This document shows positions 1-8,697 of a stretch of 64,000 nt of DNA, piece after piece (position 1 is the stretch's first letter; each line of letters opens with the position of its first letter). This DNA comes from Comamonadaceae bacterium (GTDB lineage Bacteria > Pseudomonadota > Gammaproteobacteria > Burkholderiales > Burkholderiaceae_C), in the NCBI GenBank assembly GCA_947450695.1, contig CANFWV010000008.1, forward strand, positions 1-64,000, in the 5' to 3' direction. Under the pieces are notes generated by a model. The model worked only from the letters and a program-made list of their open reading frames with translations, made no database searches and had not been told where the DNA came from. Position numbers and translations under genes: made by a program.

Positions 1-439
1 CGACTTCATCGTCGGTTTTCCGGGCGAGACGGAAGAAGACTTCGGCAAGATGATGAAGCTGATTGACGACGTCGGCTACGACACCTCGTTCAGCTTTATC
101 TTCAGCCCACGCCCAGGCACACCCGCCGCCACGTTGCATGACGATACGCCGCACGAGGTCAAGCTGCGCCGCTTGCACGAGCTGCAAACCGCCATTGACA
201 ACAATGTGCGCGCCATCAGCGCCAGTCGCCACGGCACCGTCCAGCGCATTTTGGTCGAGGGCACGTCGCGCAAAGACGCCACCGAACTGATGGGCCGAAC
301 CGAGTGCAACAGGGTCGTCAATTTCAAAGGCCCAGCGCGTTTGGTCGGTCAGATGGTCGACATCAAAATCACTGAAGCCATGCAACGTTCATTGCGCGGT
401 GAAGTGTTGACTACAGAAGACGTCAGCATGGCCGTTTGA
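1..439 (+). CDS. miaB: MiaB, tRNA 2-methylthio-N6-isopentenyladenosine synthase (3' part)
   Basis: This is the C-terminal part of the radical-SAM methylthiotransferase that adds the ms2 group to i6A37 of tRNAs; the start lies upstream of the window. Reading frame 2 is open from the first bases and encodes the family motif [14 protein letters not shown], followed by [10 protein letters not shown], which belongs to the radical-SAM core. The last ~60 residues (from [11 protein letters not shown] to the end) form the TRAM RNA-binding domain. The CxxxCxxC cluster is not in the window. The stop (437-439) overlaps the ATG of the next gene, so the sensor kinase operon is probably co-transcribed or translationally coupled with miaB. 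Confidence 0.93.
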   Translation, partial: DFIVGFPGETEEDFGKMMKLIDDVGYDTSFSFIFSPRPGTPAATLHDDTPHEVKLRRLHELQTAIDNNVRAISASRHGTVQRILVEGTSRKDATELMGRTECNRVVNFKGPARLVGQMVDIKITEAMQRSLRGEVLTTEDVSMAV

Positions 440-1953
440 TGGGCGAAACGCCGCCCTCGGGTCCGTTATCGACGCCAGCGAATGCGACAGCCCTGTCGCG
501 TCTCACCCGAAGCCGCTTGCTGCAGCGCTTTTCTTTCAGGCAACTGCTGGTGATGGCCTTTTTGCTGGTCGCAGCGCTGTTGGGGGCTGCCTCGCTCAGG
601 GCGGTTTTCACGCTGGAAGAGTTGACTCGGCAAAGCCGTGACAGCGGTATCCGTGCGCTAGAGCTGAGTGCCGAGGCGCAATCTTTGGCCGAGCGCAGTA
701 TGTCCATGGAACGCAGTTCACGGCAATCGGTGGTGCTCGACGACAGAGGCTTGCGCGATCGATTCCGCGAGGAAGCAGAAGATGCGGGAAAAACCATCGA
801 CGTACTGGCTCGCGAAGGCGCATCCTTCGCCGCTGCGCAGCGTTGGCGTCAGCACATGCAGAGCATTGCGCGGCTGCTCAGCGGTCCGCCAGAAACAGCG
901 CTGGACCGCGACCGTCAACTGATGCAAGTATTTCGTGCGCTGGACGGGGTGAATGTGGCCATCGCGCAGCAGGTTCGGCAAACGCTGCAAAACCAAAATC
1001 AGGCCTTGGTGGGCCAACTCGAAGCCAGCCGACAACGCATGACGCAACAAGTCAGCTGGGCGATTGCACTGGCCGTCGCCATGGCGCTGACCTTCAGTAT
1101 CTGGTTCACCCGCCCGCTCAAACGCCTTGAGCAGGCCATCGTTGGCTTAGGTGAAAACCGGCTCGACGCCAGCATTGCGATTGACGGACCGGCCGACTTG
1201 GCCCTGATTGGCGAACGGCTGAATTGGTTGCGGCTGCGACTGGTCGAGCTGGAGGCAGACAAGGCGCGTTTTTTACGCCACATTTCGCACGAACTCAAGA
1301 CCCCGCTGGCGTCCCTGCGAGAAGGCGTTTCCTTGCTGCAAGACGGCGTCGGCGGCGTGCTGAGCGAAGACCAACGCGAAATTGTGCAAATCTTGGGCCA
1401 CAACGCCGGCGTGCTGCAAGGCCAGATCGAAGACTTGCTGCGCTTCAATGCCGCAGCGTTTGAAGCACGCCAATTGCATCGGCAACGTGTCGATCTGCTG
1501 CACCTGGTGGAAGCACAAGTCGAAGCGCAACAGCTGCAGTGGCGTGCGCGCGAACTGCACGTGACAGTTGAAAGCGACAAGCCCACTGGCGCACCTCTAT
1601 GGCTTGAAATTGACGCTGAAAAAATTGGGATGGCACTGGGCAATCTTCTCTCCAATGCGATCCGCTTTTCGCCAGCCGGCGGTTTGATCCGCATCACCTT
1701 GGGAGCGCGCCCAGGACTGACTCTGATTCAGATCGACGACGAAGGCAGCGGTGTTGCCGAGGCCGACCGTCTGCGTATTTTCGAGCCCTTTTTCCGCGGC
1801 GAACGTCAACCGGCTGGTGCCATGCGCGGCAGCGGTATTGGCCTGTCCATCGTGCATGAATACATTGCCGCGCACGGCGGCCGGATCGAGTTGTTACCCG
1901 AGCAGCCTGGTGCGCACTTCAGAATTGAAATTCCCTATGCCCATGTCTCTTGA
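439..1953 (+). CDS. qseE: QseE/GlrK-type sensor histidine kinase
   Basis: Membrane histidine kinase, 504 residues from ATG 439 (a TTG at 436 is possible but would sit inside the miaB stop). Domains in order: a transmembrane segment at about 36-58, a ~150-residue periplasmic helical sensor region, a second transmembrane segment at about 205-224, a HAMP-like linker, the H-box HISHELKTPL with the phospho-accepting His near residue 284, an N-box (NLLSNAIRFSP, ~400), and the ATP-lid motifs DDEGSG and GSGIGLSIV. Identification as QseE/GlrK rests on the following lipoprotein and sigma-54 response regulator, the same order as enterobacterial qseE-qseG-qseF. The overlap with miaB and with the lipoprotein gene implies one transcript. 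Confidence 0.85.
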   Translation: MGETPPSGPLSTPANATALSRLTRSRLLQRFSFRQLLVMAFLLVAALLGAASLRAVFTLEELTRQSRDSGIRALELSAEAQSLAERSMSMERSSRQSVVLDDRGLRDRFREEAEDAGKTIDVLAREGASFAAAQRWRQHMQSIARLLSGPPETALDRDRQLMQVFRALDGVNVAIAQQVRQTLQNQNQALVGQLEASRQRMTQQVSWAIALAVAMALTFSIWFTRPLKRLEQAIVGLGENRLDASIAIDGPADLALIGERLNWLRLRLVELEADKARFLRHISHELKTPLASLREGVSLLQDGVGGVLSEDQREIVQILGHNAGVLQGQIEDLLRFNAAAFEARQLHRQRVDLLHLVEAQVEAQQLQWRARELHVTVESDKPTGAPLWLEIDAEKIGMALGNLLSNAIRFSPAGGLIRITLGARPGLTLIQIDDEGSGVAEADRLRIFEPFFRGERQPAGAMRGSGIGLSIVHEYIAAHGGRIELLPEQPGAHFRIEIPYAHVS

Positions 1954-2587
1954 ATTCGTTCGCCTGCCGCTCAGCTCAACGACACGCATTTTCAGCCTTT
2001 CTGCTGTGCTGTGGTTCAGCGGCTGTGCGCTGACATCGCGCGACTTGGTGGCAACACCCGCCAGTGAAAACGTCACAATGGTCAGCGTTGCCGTGCCGAG
2101 CGTGACGGTGCCAGTCAACCGACTCACGCAGCCCGACAGCACCAGTCAGCCCAAACAGGTCATCGCCGTGCTCGACTACGCAGACCGCGTGCGGATCATG
2201 CCAAGCACTGAACTGTCTCATGAAGTTACGCGCCTGACCCCCATGACAGAGCCGAAGGAACAGTTGAAGCTCTCGCTGGCACTGGTGCAGTTGCGACAAT
2301 TGCCGGCCTTGATCCGGGCGCAAGACACGGTAGCGATCGTGCTCGGCAACAACACTGAAGCTGCGCAAGCGCTGCACCCGCTGGCGCGCCTGCTGGCGGC
2401 GCGCTACACCGAGCAACGTCGGGCTGAAGACCAGATCGAGTTACAACAGCAGCAAGTTCGCGAGCTGCAGCGCCGGCTGGACCAAACCACCGAGCGACTT
2501 GAAGCGCTGGTCGCCATTGAACGCAGCTTGGGCAACCGGCCGGCGCCGGTGCAAAACAAGCCGCGCAGCACCAGCCTGCAGCCATGA
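1937..2587 (+). CDS. qseG: QseG-like outer-membrane lipoprotein
   Basis: 216 residues from ATG 1937 (ATG 1943 is also possible); the gene starts inside the kinase reading frame. The N-terminus has a short hydrophobic stretch ending in a lipobox-like LWFSGC, so the mature protein should begin with a lipidated Cys. The rest is mostly helical, with a Gln/Arg/Glu-rich coiled coil near the C-terminus (the RAEDQIELQQQQVRELQRR area, broken here only by position). In enterobacteria QseG is the lipoprotein that interacts with the QseE sensor; sequence similarity to it is weak and the call depends on the position between kinase and regulator genes. Its stop overlaps the regulator ATG at 2584. Confidence 0.65.
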   Translation: MPMSLEFVRLPLSSTTRIFSLSAVLWFSGCALTSRDLVATPASENVTMVSVAVPSVTVPVNRLTQPDSTSQPKQVIAVLDYADRVRIMPSTELSHEVTRLTPMTEPKEQLKLSLALVQLRQLPALIRAQDTVAIVLGNNTEAAQALHPLARLLAARYTEQRRAEDQIELQQQQVRELQRRLDQTTERLEALVAIERSLGNRPAPVQNKPRSTSLQP

Positions 2588-4005
2588 ACAAAAATTCTGA
2601 TGCATCAGCCAACGTCGATGCCCTGAAAACAGCAGCTCATGTGCTGGTGGTTGACGACGACCCCGACATGCTGCGCTTGCTCACGCTGCGCCTGAACGCA
2701 GCCGGTTACCGCGTCAGCACCGCCACCTCGGCGGAAGCCGCGCTGACGCAGCTGCAGATTGAAAGACCACATCTGCTGCTGAGCGATGTGCAACTGCCCG
2801 GCCGTGACGGGCTGGCGTTGTTTGACGAAGTGCGGCTGCTGCACCCTTCGCTGCCGGTGATTTTGCTGACCGCACACGGCACTATTCCTGACGCGGTGCA
2901 AGCCACTGAGCGCGGCGTTTTCACCTACCTCACAAAACCGTTTGATGGCAGGGCCTTGCTCGACAAGATCGCCCAAGCGCTAGAACTCAGCGCGCCCGGC
3001 GACACCCCGGCCAGCGCAGGCAGCAGCGTCTGGCAAAGCGGCATCATCAGCCGCTCGAACCGCATGGCAGAAGCCTTAGCGGAAGCGCGCATGGTGGCGC
3101 AGACCGATGCCAGCGTGCTGATTCGCGGCGAAAGTGGCACTGGCAAAGAACTGCTGGCGCAATCGATTCACCAAGCCAGCGCCCGCGCCAACAAGCCCTT
3201 TGTGGCGGTCAATTGCGGCGCGATTCCAGAAGCCTTGCTGGAGTCCGAACTGTTCGGCCACATGAAGGGGGCCTTCACCGATGCCGTGGCCAACCACAAA
3301 GGTTTATTCCAAGCGGCTGACGGGGGCACGCTGCTGCTCGACGAAATCGGCGATATGCCGCCAGCCCTGCAAGTCAAGCTGCTGCGCGTGCTGCAAGAGC
3401 GCGTGGTTCGCCCTCTCGGATCTAGCCAATCGATCCCGGTAGACGTGCGGATCATCTCGGCCACGCACCACGACCTGGACACAGCCATGGCCGAAGGCCT
3501 GTTCCGCGCTGATCTGTATTACCGCCTGAATGTCGTGACCTTGACGCTGCCACCGCTGGCTGACCGGCGTGAAGACATTCCCTTGCTGGCGAATCACTTT
3601 CTCTTGAAGCTGGCGCAAAAGTACAGCAAGCGCCTCAGCGGTTTCGCGCCTGAAGCCCTGAAGGCCTTGAGCACGGCCGCCTGGCCGGGCAATGTGCGGC
3701 AGTTGCACAACGTCGTTGAGCAGGTCTGCGCGCTGTCGACCACGCCGCTGATTTCTCTCGCGCTGATGCAACGCGCCCTGCGCTCACCGAGCATGCAAGT
3801 GCTGAGCCTGGCCGACGCACGCCAGCGTTTTGAACGCGACTACTTGGTGGGCCTGCTGAAGCTGACCGACGGGAATGTGGCCGATGCCGCCCGCTTGGCC
3901 GACCGGAATCGCACCGAGTTTTACCGCCTGATGCAAAAACACGGACTGACCTCTGGACACTTCAAGACCGACTCGGGGCAATCACCGTCAGAACCTGTCG
4001 CTTGA
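2584..4005 (+). CDS. qseF: QseF/GlrR-type sigma-54-dependent response regulator
   Basis: 473-residue NtrC-family activator. REC domain about 18-130 with the phospho-acceptor Asp68 (LLLSDVQLPG), AAA+ domain about 150-385 with Walker A GESGTGKE (182-189), Walker B LLLDEIGD (250-257) and the arginine-finger region LFRADLYYRLN, then a Fis-type HTH (GNVADAARLADRNRTEFYRL). The central and C-terminal parts resemble enterobacterial QseF/GlrR closely. The sigma-54 contact loop reads GAFTDA (229-234) where most family members have GAFTGA; the Gly to Asp codon is GAT at 3280-3282. One of its predicted binding palindromes overlaps the stop codon. Likely phosphorylated by the upstream kinase. Confidence 0.9.
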   Translation: MNKNSDASANVDALKTAAHVLVVDDDPDMLRLLTLRLNAAGYRVSTATSAEAALTQLQIERPHLLLSDVQLPGRDGLALFDEVRLLHPSLPVILLTAHGTIPDAVQATERGVFTYLTKPFDGRALLDKIAQALELSAPGDTPASAGSSVWQSGIISRSNRMAEALAEARMVAQTDASVLIRGESGTGKELLAQSIHQASARANKPFVAVNCGAIPEALLESELFGHMKGAFTDAVANHKGLFQAADGGTLLLDEIGDMPPALQVKLLRVLQERVVRPLGSSQSIPVDVRIISATHHDLDTAMAEGLFRADLYYRLNVVTLTLPPLADRREDIPLLANHFLLKLAQKYSKRLSGFAPEALKALSTAAWPGNVRQLHNVVEQVCALSTTPLISLALMQRALRSPSMQVLSLADARQRFERDYLVGLLKLTDGNVADAARLADRNRTEFYRLMQKHGLTSGHFKTDSGQSPSEPVA

Positions 4006-4013
4006 TAGCGACA
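3996..4013. promoter_or_regulatory. Predicted QseF/GlrR binding site 1 (TGTC-N10-GACA)
   Basis: TGTC at 3996-3999 and GACA at 4010-4013 are separated by exactly 10 bases, and the arms extend to TGTCGCT/AGCGACA, a perfect 7-bp inverted repeat. TGTC-N10-GACA is the consensus described for GlrR upstream of the enterobacterial sRNA gene glmY. The site overlaps the qseF stop codon and is centred about 206 bp upstream of the predicted opgH start of transcription. No T-tract follows, so a terminator is unlikely. Confidence 0.7.
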
Positions 4014-4072
4014 CAGCCAAGTGCTTGATTTAAAAGACGAATTCATCGAACGCCAGACTTGCCGTTGTAGCT

Positions 4073-4090
4073 TGTCGCTGACTGGCGACA
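4073..4090. promoter_or_regulatory. Predicted QseF/GlrR binding site 2 (TGTC-N10-GACA)
   Basis: TGTC at 4073-4076 and GACA at 4087-4090 with a 10-base spacer; the symmetry extends to TTGTCGC/GCGACAA, perfect 7-bp arms. It is centred about 129 bp upstream of the predicted opgH transcription start. A degenerate third copy, AGTC-N11-GACA, lies at 4125-4143, about 77 bp upstream. This spacing is typical of enhancer sites for sigma-54 activators. Confidence 0.72.
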
Positions 4091-4184
4091 AAAATAAGGG
4101 TAAACCAGCGGTTTTTTGTATCCCAGTCGCCAAATTTCGGACAAATTCCTCTCAAGTCCTTGATTAAAAAGGAAGTTTTCTGAC

Positions 4185-4200
4185 TGGCACGGGCTTTGCC
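4185..4200 (+). promoter_or_regulatory. Sigma-54 promoter of opgH
   Basis: TGGCACGGGCTTTGCC matches the sigma-54 consensus TGGCAC-N5-TTGC in full. The invariant GG is at 4186-4187 and GC at 4198-4199, exactly 10 bases apart. The predicted transcription start is near 4211, one base before the opgH ATG at 4212. It is the only promoter I can see in the 206-bp qseF-opgH interval. Confidence 0.85.
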
Positions 4201-4211
4201 CTAGTCATGCC

Positions 4212-6200
4212 ATGCAAACACTTTTAAACCGCTTGAACGCTCATGGGCAAGGCAGCCAGCTGCGCGAGGAACGCCATCCCAATTCCGTGACAGCCCCGCC
4301 AGTGCACCGCGGCAGCATGACGCCACGGCCATGGCGCGGTTTTTGGAACAGCGTGCGCACCACGGCACTGCACCCTCTAAAGGGCATGCGTCCCGCATCA
4401 GCGACAACGCCGGTAGGCGCTGAACTCGCACCTTGGCAGCAAGCAGCGCTGCGCCGGCGCACGGTGTTTGTCTTGCTCACGGTGATCAGCACCGCGCTGG
4501 CGGCACACTTGTTTTCCAACATGCAGCCGGCCTACGAAAGCGCTTGGATGCAATACAGCCAACTCGCGCTGTTCACCTTGCTGTCGGCTTGGGTGGTGAC
4601 CGGCTTCATGACTGCGATGATGGGCTTTTACGTCACGTTGCGCGGTGATGCGCATTCACTATCGGCCAAAAAAGTCCAGCACCAGACGCTAGACCCGACG
4701 ACCCGAACGGCCATCATCATGCCGATCTGCAACGAAGATGTGCACAGCGTGTTTGCGGGTCTGCGCGCCACCTGCGAGTCTGTCTCCAGCACCGGCCATG
4801 TCGGGGCCTTCGACGTGTTTGTGCTGTCCGACACCAACCACCCAGAGACACAAAAAGCCGAACGTGCGGCTTGGGAAGATCTGCGCGCTCAGCTGGCTGC
4901 ACGTCCCGATCAGCCACAAATTGAGGTGTATTACCGACTGCGCAAGCGCCGCACCGACCGCAAGGCCGGCAATGTCGCGGACTTTTGCCGCCGCTGGGGC
5001 AAAGACTACCGCTACATGGTGGTGCTCGACGCCGACAGCGTCATGAGCGGTGATTGCTTGGTGTCCATGGTCAAGCTGATGGAAGCCAACCCGACCGCCG
5101 GCATCATCCAGACCGCCACGCAAGCCATTGGCCATGTGACGCTGCATGCCCGCACGCAGCAGTTCGCCTCCCGCGTGACGGGCCGGTTGTTCACGCTCGG
5201 CATGCAGTTCTGGCAAATGGGCGATTCGCACTATTGGGGGCACAACGCCATCATCCGCATTGAACCGTTTATGCAGCACTGTGCACTGGCACGCATCAAG
5301 GGTACGGGCGGCTTGTCGGGCAGCATCATGTCACACGACTTCGTTGAAGCCGCGCTGATGCGCCGCGCCGGTTTTCACGTCTGGTTGGTAGCGGACCTGG
5401 TCGGCAGTTACGAACAGCAACCGCCTGATCTGCTGGCTGAGTTGCAGCGTGACCGCCGCTGGTGCCAAGGCAATTTGCAAAATTCCCGCTTGATCGCTGA
5501 ACCCGGTATCCACCCGGTGCACCGCTCGATGTTCGGCACCGGCGCGATGGCTTATCTGTCGGCCCCGCTGTGGTTGTGCTTTTTGTCGCTAGGCACGGCC
5601 TTGTGGATGATGGACTCACCACTGGTCGCAGACTGGGCGACACTACCGCCAGAACTGATTGCCTTGTGGGTCTGGACGCTGTGCATGTTGTTCATGCCGC
5701 GTGTGTTGGGTCTGCTGTCGATACTGCTGCGCCGAGAACAACATCTTTATGGCGGCAGTCTGGCTTTGCTGCGCAGCGGCTTCCTAGAAACCGTCGTGGC
5801 CTTACTGCAGGCACCCATTCGGATGGTGGCGCATTCGATCTTTGTGGTGGCAGCCATCACCGGCATCCAACTCGACTGGAAATCACCTCCGCGTGAAGCC
5901 AACGCCGTCCCGTGGCGACATGCCGCTGAGCACTTTGCACCGCAAACCGCGTTGGTGAGTCTCTTGGCAGTGCTCTTGGCCATCGTCGATCCGAGCGCCT
6001 TGGTCTGGTTGCTGCCGGTCGGTCTGCCGCTGCTGCTGGCGATACCGATGACGGTGTTGAGCAGCCAAGTCGGCATGGGCGCCACTTTGCAAGCCCATGG
6101 CTACTTGTTGATCCCAGAAGAGTCGCGTGCACCGGCCGTGTTGCGTCGGGCTTGGTTGCATGCCCGTCAGCCACTGGCGCTGGGTCTTCGAGCCGCTTGA
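4212..6200 (+). CDS. opgH: OpgH, glucan biosynthesis glucosyltransferase
   Basis: Inner-membrane GT2 glucosyltransferase that polymerises UDP-glucose into the beta-1,2-glucan backbone of osmoregulated periplasmic glucans. 662 residues, shorter than the ~850 of E. coli because the cytoplasmic N-terminus is reduced. Two membrane segments (about 77-135), the GT2 domain with VLDADSVMSGD and QRDRRWCQGN, then several C-terminal membrane segments (about 435-640). No opgG is adjacent. The start is uncertain: ATG 4212 has no Shine-Dalgarno sequence and lies at the predicted sigma-54 transcription start; ATG 4317 and ATG 4386 are in-frame alternatives, also with poor ribosome sites. Two predicted QseF sites lie upstream. 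Confidence 0.9.
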   Translation: MQTLLNRLNAHGQGSQLREERHPNSVTAPPVHRGSMTPRPWRGFWNSVRTTALHPLKGMRPASATTPVGAELAPWQQAALRRRTVFVLLTVISTALAAHLFSNMQPAYESAWMQYSQLALFTLLSAWVVTGFMTAMMGFYVTLRGDAHSLSAKKVQHQTLDPTTRTAIIMPICNEDVHSVFAGLRATCESVSSTGHVGAFDVFVLSDTNHPETQKAERAAWEDLRAQLAARPDQPQIEVYYRLRKRRTDRKAGNVADFCRRWGKDYRYMVVLDADSVMSGDCLVSMVKLMEANPTAGIIQTATQAIGHVTLHARTQQFASRVTGRLFTLGMQFWQMGDSHYWGHNAIIRIEPFMQHCALARIKGTGGLSGSIMSHDFVEAALMRRAGFHVWLVADLVGSYEQQPPDLLAELQRDRRWCQGNLQNSRLIAEPGIHPVHRSMFGTGAMAYLSAPLWLCFLSLGTALWMMDSPLVADWATLPPELIALWVWTLCMLFMPRVLGLLSILLRREQHLYGGSLALLRSGFLETVVALLQAPIRMVAHSIFVVAAITGIQLDWKSPPREANAVPWRHAAEHFAPQTALVSLLAVLLAIVDPSALVWLLPVGLPLLLAIPMTVLSSQVGMGATLQAHGYLLIPEESRAPAVLRRAWLHARQPLALGLRAA

Positions 6201-6216
6201 AGTCGAATGTGAAAGG

Positions 6217-7584
6217 CTAGAACTTGGGCATGCCGCCCAAGCCTTTCATTCCGCCCATCCGCTTCATCATTTTCATCATGCCGCTGCCCTTCATCTTCTT
6301 CATCATGCCCTGCATTTGCTCGAATTCATTGAGCAAGCGGTTGACTTCTTGAACATGTACGCCTGAGCCCGCAGCGATGCGGCGCTTGCGGGTGGCCTTG
6401 ATGAGTTCCGGCTTACGACGCTCCAGGGGCGTCATGCTTTGAATGATGCCTTCCTTGCGGCGAATGTCTTTTTCAGCCTTGTCCATGTCCATCTGACCCG
6501 CCTTCGCAGCCATCTGCGCCGGCAGTTTGTCCATCAAGCTAGACAGACCGCCCATGTTTTTCATCTGCTGCAGCTGACTTAAAAAATCGTCTAGGTCAAA
6601 ACCGCTGCCGCTTTTCAGCTTGGCGGCGAGCTTTTGCGCCGCCGCCACGTCGACCCCGGCGGTGACTTGCTCCACCAGCGCCAAGATGTCGCCCATGCCC
6701 AGAATGCGGCCAGCATGACGCTCGGCGTCAAAGACCTCTAAGCCGTCCAGCTTTTCGCTGGTACCCGAAAACTTGATCGGTGCGCCGGTGATTTGACGCA
6801 CGCTCAAAGCGGCACCACCGCGCGAGTCGCCGTCGGTCTTGGTCAGGATGATGCCTGTCAAAGGCAGCGCATCCTTGAAGGCCTTGGCGGTGTTGATCGC
6901 ATCTTGACCCTGCATGGCGTCGACCACGAACAAGGTCTCGACCGGTTGCAACACCGCATGCAATTCCTTGATCTCGCTCATCAGCGCTTCATCAATGGCC
7001 AAGCGGCCTGCGGTGTCGACCAGCAGCACATCGAAGAAATGCCGGCGCGCGTAATCCAGCGCAGCACGGGCGATGTCCACCGGCTTTTGATCTGGCGAGC
7101 TGGGGAACCATTCGGCGCCCGCCTGCTGGGTGACGGTTTTAAGCTGCTCGATCGCAGCCGGACGATACACGTCGCCCGACACCGTCAGCACTTTTTTCTT
7201 GCGCTTTTCAATCAGGTGTTTGGCCAGCTTGGCGGTGGTGGTGGTTTTACCCGCGCCTTGCAGACCGGCCATCAAAATCACGGCCGGTGGTTGTGCTGCC
7301 AGATTGATGTCGCTGACGCCTTCGCCCATGGTCGCGGCGAGTTCGCGGTTGACGATGCCGACCAAGGCTTGGCCCGGTGACAGCGAACCCATGACTTCTT
7401 GGCCCAAGGCTTTGTCCTTGACGCGGGCGACAAAGTCGCGCACCACGGGCAAGGCCACGTCGGCCTCGAGCAAAGCCATACGCACTTCGCGCAGCATGTC
7501 CTGCACGTTCGACTCGGTGATACGGGCCTGGCCACGCATTTCCTTGACGAGGCGGGAGAGTTTGTCGGTGAGGGCTGAGGCCAT
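6217..7584 (-). CDS. ffh: Ffh, signal recognition particle protein
   Basis: SRP54 homologue that binds 4.5S RNA and signal sequences and docks with FtsY for co-translational membrane insertion. 455 residues from ATG 7584 (MASALTDKLSRL), which fits the family start better than the in-frame upstream codon at 7608. N domain about 1-90, G domain with the P-loop GLQGAGKTTTTAKLAK, DTAGR and TKTDGDSRGG, then a methionine-rich M domain ending in a Met/Lys/Gly tail (MMKKMKGSGMMKMMKRMGG). It converges on opgH with 16 bp between the stops and is divergent from the ccsA-like gene. Confidence 0.97.
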   Translation of the reverse strand: MASALTDKLSRLVKEMRGQARITESNVQDMLREVRMALLEADVALPVVRDFVARVKDKALGQEVMGSLSPGQALVGIVNRELAATMGEGVSDINLAAQPPAVILMAGLQGAGKTTTTAKLAKHLIEKRKKKVLTVSGDVYRPAAIEQLKTVTQQAGAEWFPSSPDQKPVDIARAALDYARRHFFDVLLVDTAGRLAIDEALMSEIKELHAVLQPVETLFVVDAMQGQDAINTAKAFKDALPLTGIILTKTDGDSRGGAALSVRQITGAPIKFSGTSEKLDGLEVFDAERHAGRILGMGDILALVEQVTAGVDVAAAQKLAAKLKSGSGFDLDDFLSQLQQMKNMGGLSSLMDKLPAQMAAKAGQMDMDKAEKDIRRKEGIIQSMTPLERRKPELIKATRKRRIAAGSGVHVQEVNRLLNEFEQMQGMMKKMKGSGMMKMMKRMGGMKGLGGMPKF

Positions 7585-7648
7585 GTGACGACTCCACGCA
7601 TGGAGCAAGGGTTAATTAAAACAAGCGGGGAAGGGATAAACTGTCGCC

Positions 7649-8449
7649 ATGATTTTAGCTTTCAGCGCGTGGTTTGGCTTGGTGAGTGCCATTGGTGCCG
7701 CGCTTTTATATGCTGTTCTGGCGTTGCTCAGCCAGCGACTGAGTACGACCGTCGCACGCGGATGGTTGTTGTGCGCGTGGCTACTGCACGCGATGGCGCT
7801 GGCAGAAGGTCTCTTTGGGCACCCCCCGCGTTTTGGTTTTGCACCGGCTTTGTCAACAACGGTCTGGCTGGTCGTGACCATCTATTCGATTGAAAGCGGT
7901 CTCATTCCTCAGCTCAAAGCACGCTGGGCGCTGGCCGCCGTGGGTGCTGCGGCGGTCATGTTGGCGTTGGTGTTTCCGGGCACCAGTTACCACCGTATCG
8001 CATCGCCTTGGTTGCCTTTGCACTGGGCATTGGGCATTGCCTCTTACGGTCTCTTCGCATCTGCGTTGGTCCACGGCTGGCTGATGAGCCGGTCAGAGCG
8101 CTCCATGCGCTCAGCTCACCCGAACGACTCAGGTGTGCCCTTGCTGACACTGGAGCGACTGACCTTCCGCTTTGTAGAAGCGGGATTTATCTTGCTGACC
8201 GCCTCGTTGCTGGCAGGCTGGTTTTTTGCTGAGACGCTGTATGGACCGCACTTAGGCCCATTGTGGAATCACAAAACTATTTTTTCAGTCTTGGCTTGGC
8301 TGACCTTTGCCGGTTTGCTCATGGGTCGGGCACGGCTGGGCTGGCGAGGCCGCAAGGCGCGCAACGTTCTTTATCTAGGGTCGGGCTTGCTACTACTCGG
8401 TTATGCCGGCTCGCGTTTTGTTCTTGAAGTGGTGCTGCACCGACTATGA
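7649..8449 (+). CDS. CcsA/YpjD-like inner-membrane cytochrome-assembly family protein
   Basis: 266-residue polytopic membrane protein with about eight hydrophobic segments throughout, matching the CcsA/CcmC/HemX superfamily (cytochrome c assembly, haem handling). The later part has HWALGIASYGLF and the characteristic WNHKTIFSVLAWLTF stretch. In E. coli the homologue ypjD also lies divergently beside ffh, where its exact role is not settled, so assignment to haem lyase function would be over-reading. The stop overlaps the next ATG (8446-8449), indicating translational coupling to the small downstream gene. Confidence 0.8.
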   Translation: MILAFSAWFGLVSAIGAALLYAVLALLSQRLSTTVARGWLLCAWLLHAMALAEGLFGHPPRFGFAPALSTTVWLVVTIYSIESGLIPQLKARWALAAVGAAAVMLALVFPGTSYHRIASPWLPLHWALGIASYGLFASALVHGWLMSRSERSMRSAHPNDSGVPLLTLERLTFRFVEAGFILLTASLLAGWFFAETLYGPHLGPLWNHKTIFSVLAWLTFAGLLMGRARLGWRGRKARNVLYLGSGLLLLGYAGSRFVLEVVLHRL

Positions 8450-8697
8450 AATACCTGTTGATTTTTGGCCTCACGATCGCTGTGATCTGGCTATGGCAGG
8501 GCAAACGACGATCAGCCCTCACAGAAAAAGCGCGCCAGCAAAAACCAAAAACCCAAGGGCGCCCACGTCAATTGCCTACCACCACCGAGATCGTTGCCTG
8601 CGACGTCTGCTCAGTCCATTTGCCAAGAACCGAGGCGCTGACCAATGGCCGCGGCGTCTACTGCAGTGAAGCACACCGTCGTCAGGCTGAAGGCTGA
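8446..8697 (+). CDS. PP0621-family small membrane-anchored protein
   Basis: 83 residues: one N-terminal membrane anchor (about 2-17), a basic linker, and a C-terminal mini zinc-finger-like motif with CDVC (53-56) and YCSEAHR, giving a C-x2-C...C-x3-H pattern that could bind a metal. Function unknown; small proteins of this layout are common in Beta- and Gammaproteobacteria, often beside ampD. It overlaps the gene before it by four bases, and its stop (8695-8697) shares a base with the ampD ATG, so the three genes appear to be one operon. Confidence 0.75.
   Translation: MKYLLIFGLTIAVIWLWQGKRRSALTEKARQQKPKTQGRPRQLPTTTEIVACDVCSVHLPRTEALTNGRGVYCSEAHRRQAEG

Noticed and set aside
3996-4091. The two TGTCGC...GCGACA stems as qseF terminators
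   Set aside because: Neither is followed by a T-run in either direction, and both match the TGTC-N10-GACA binding consensus precisely.
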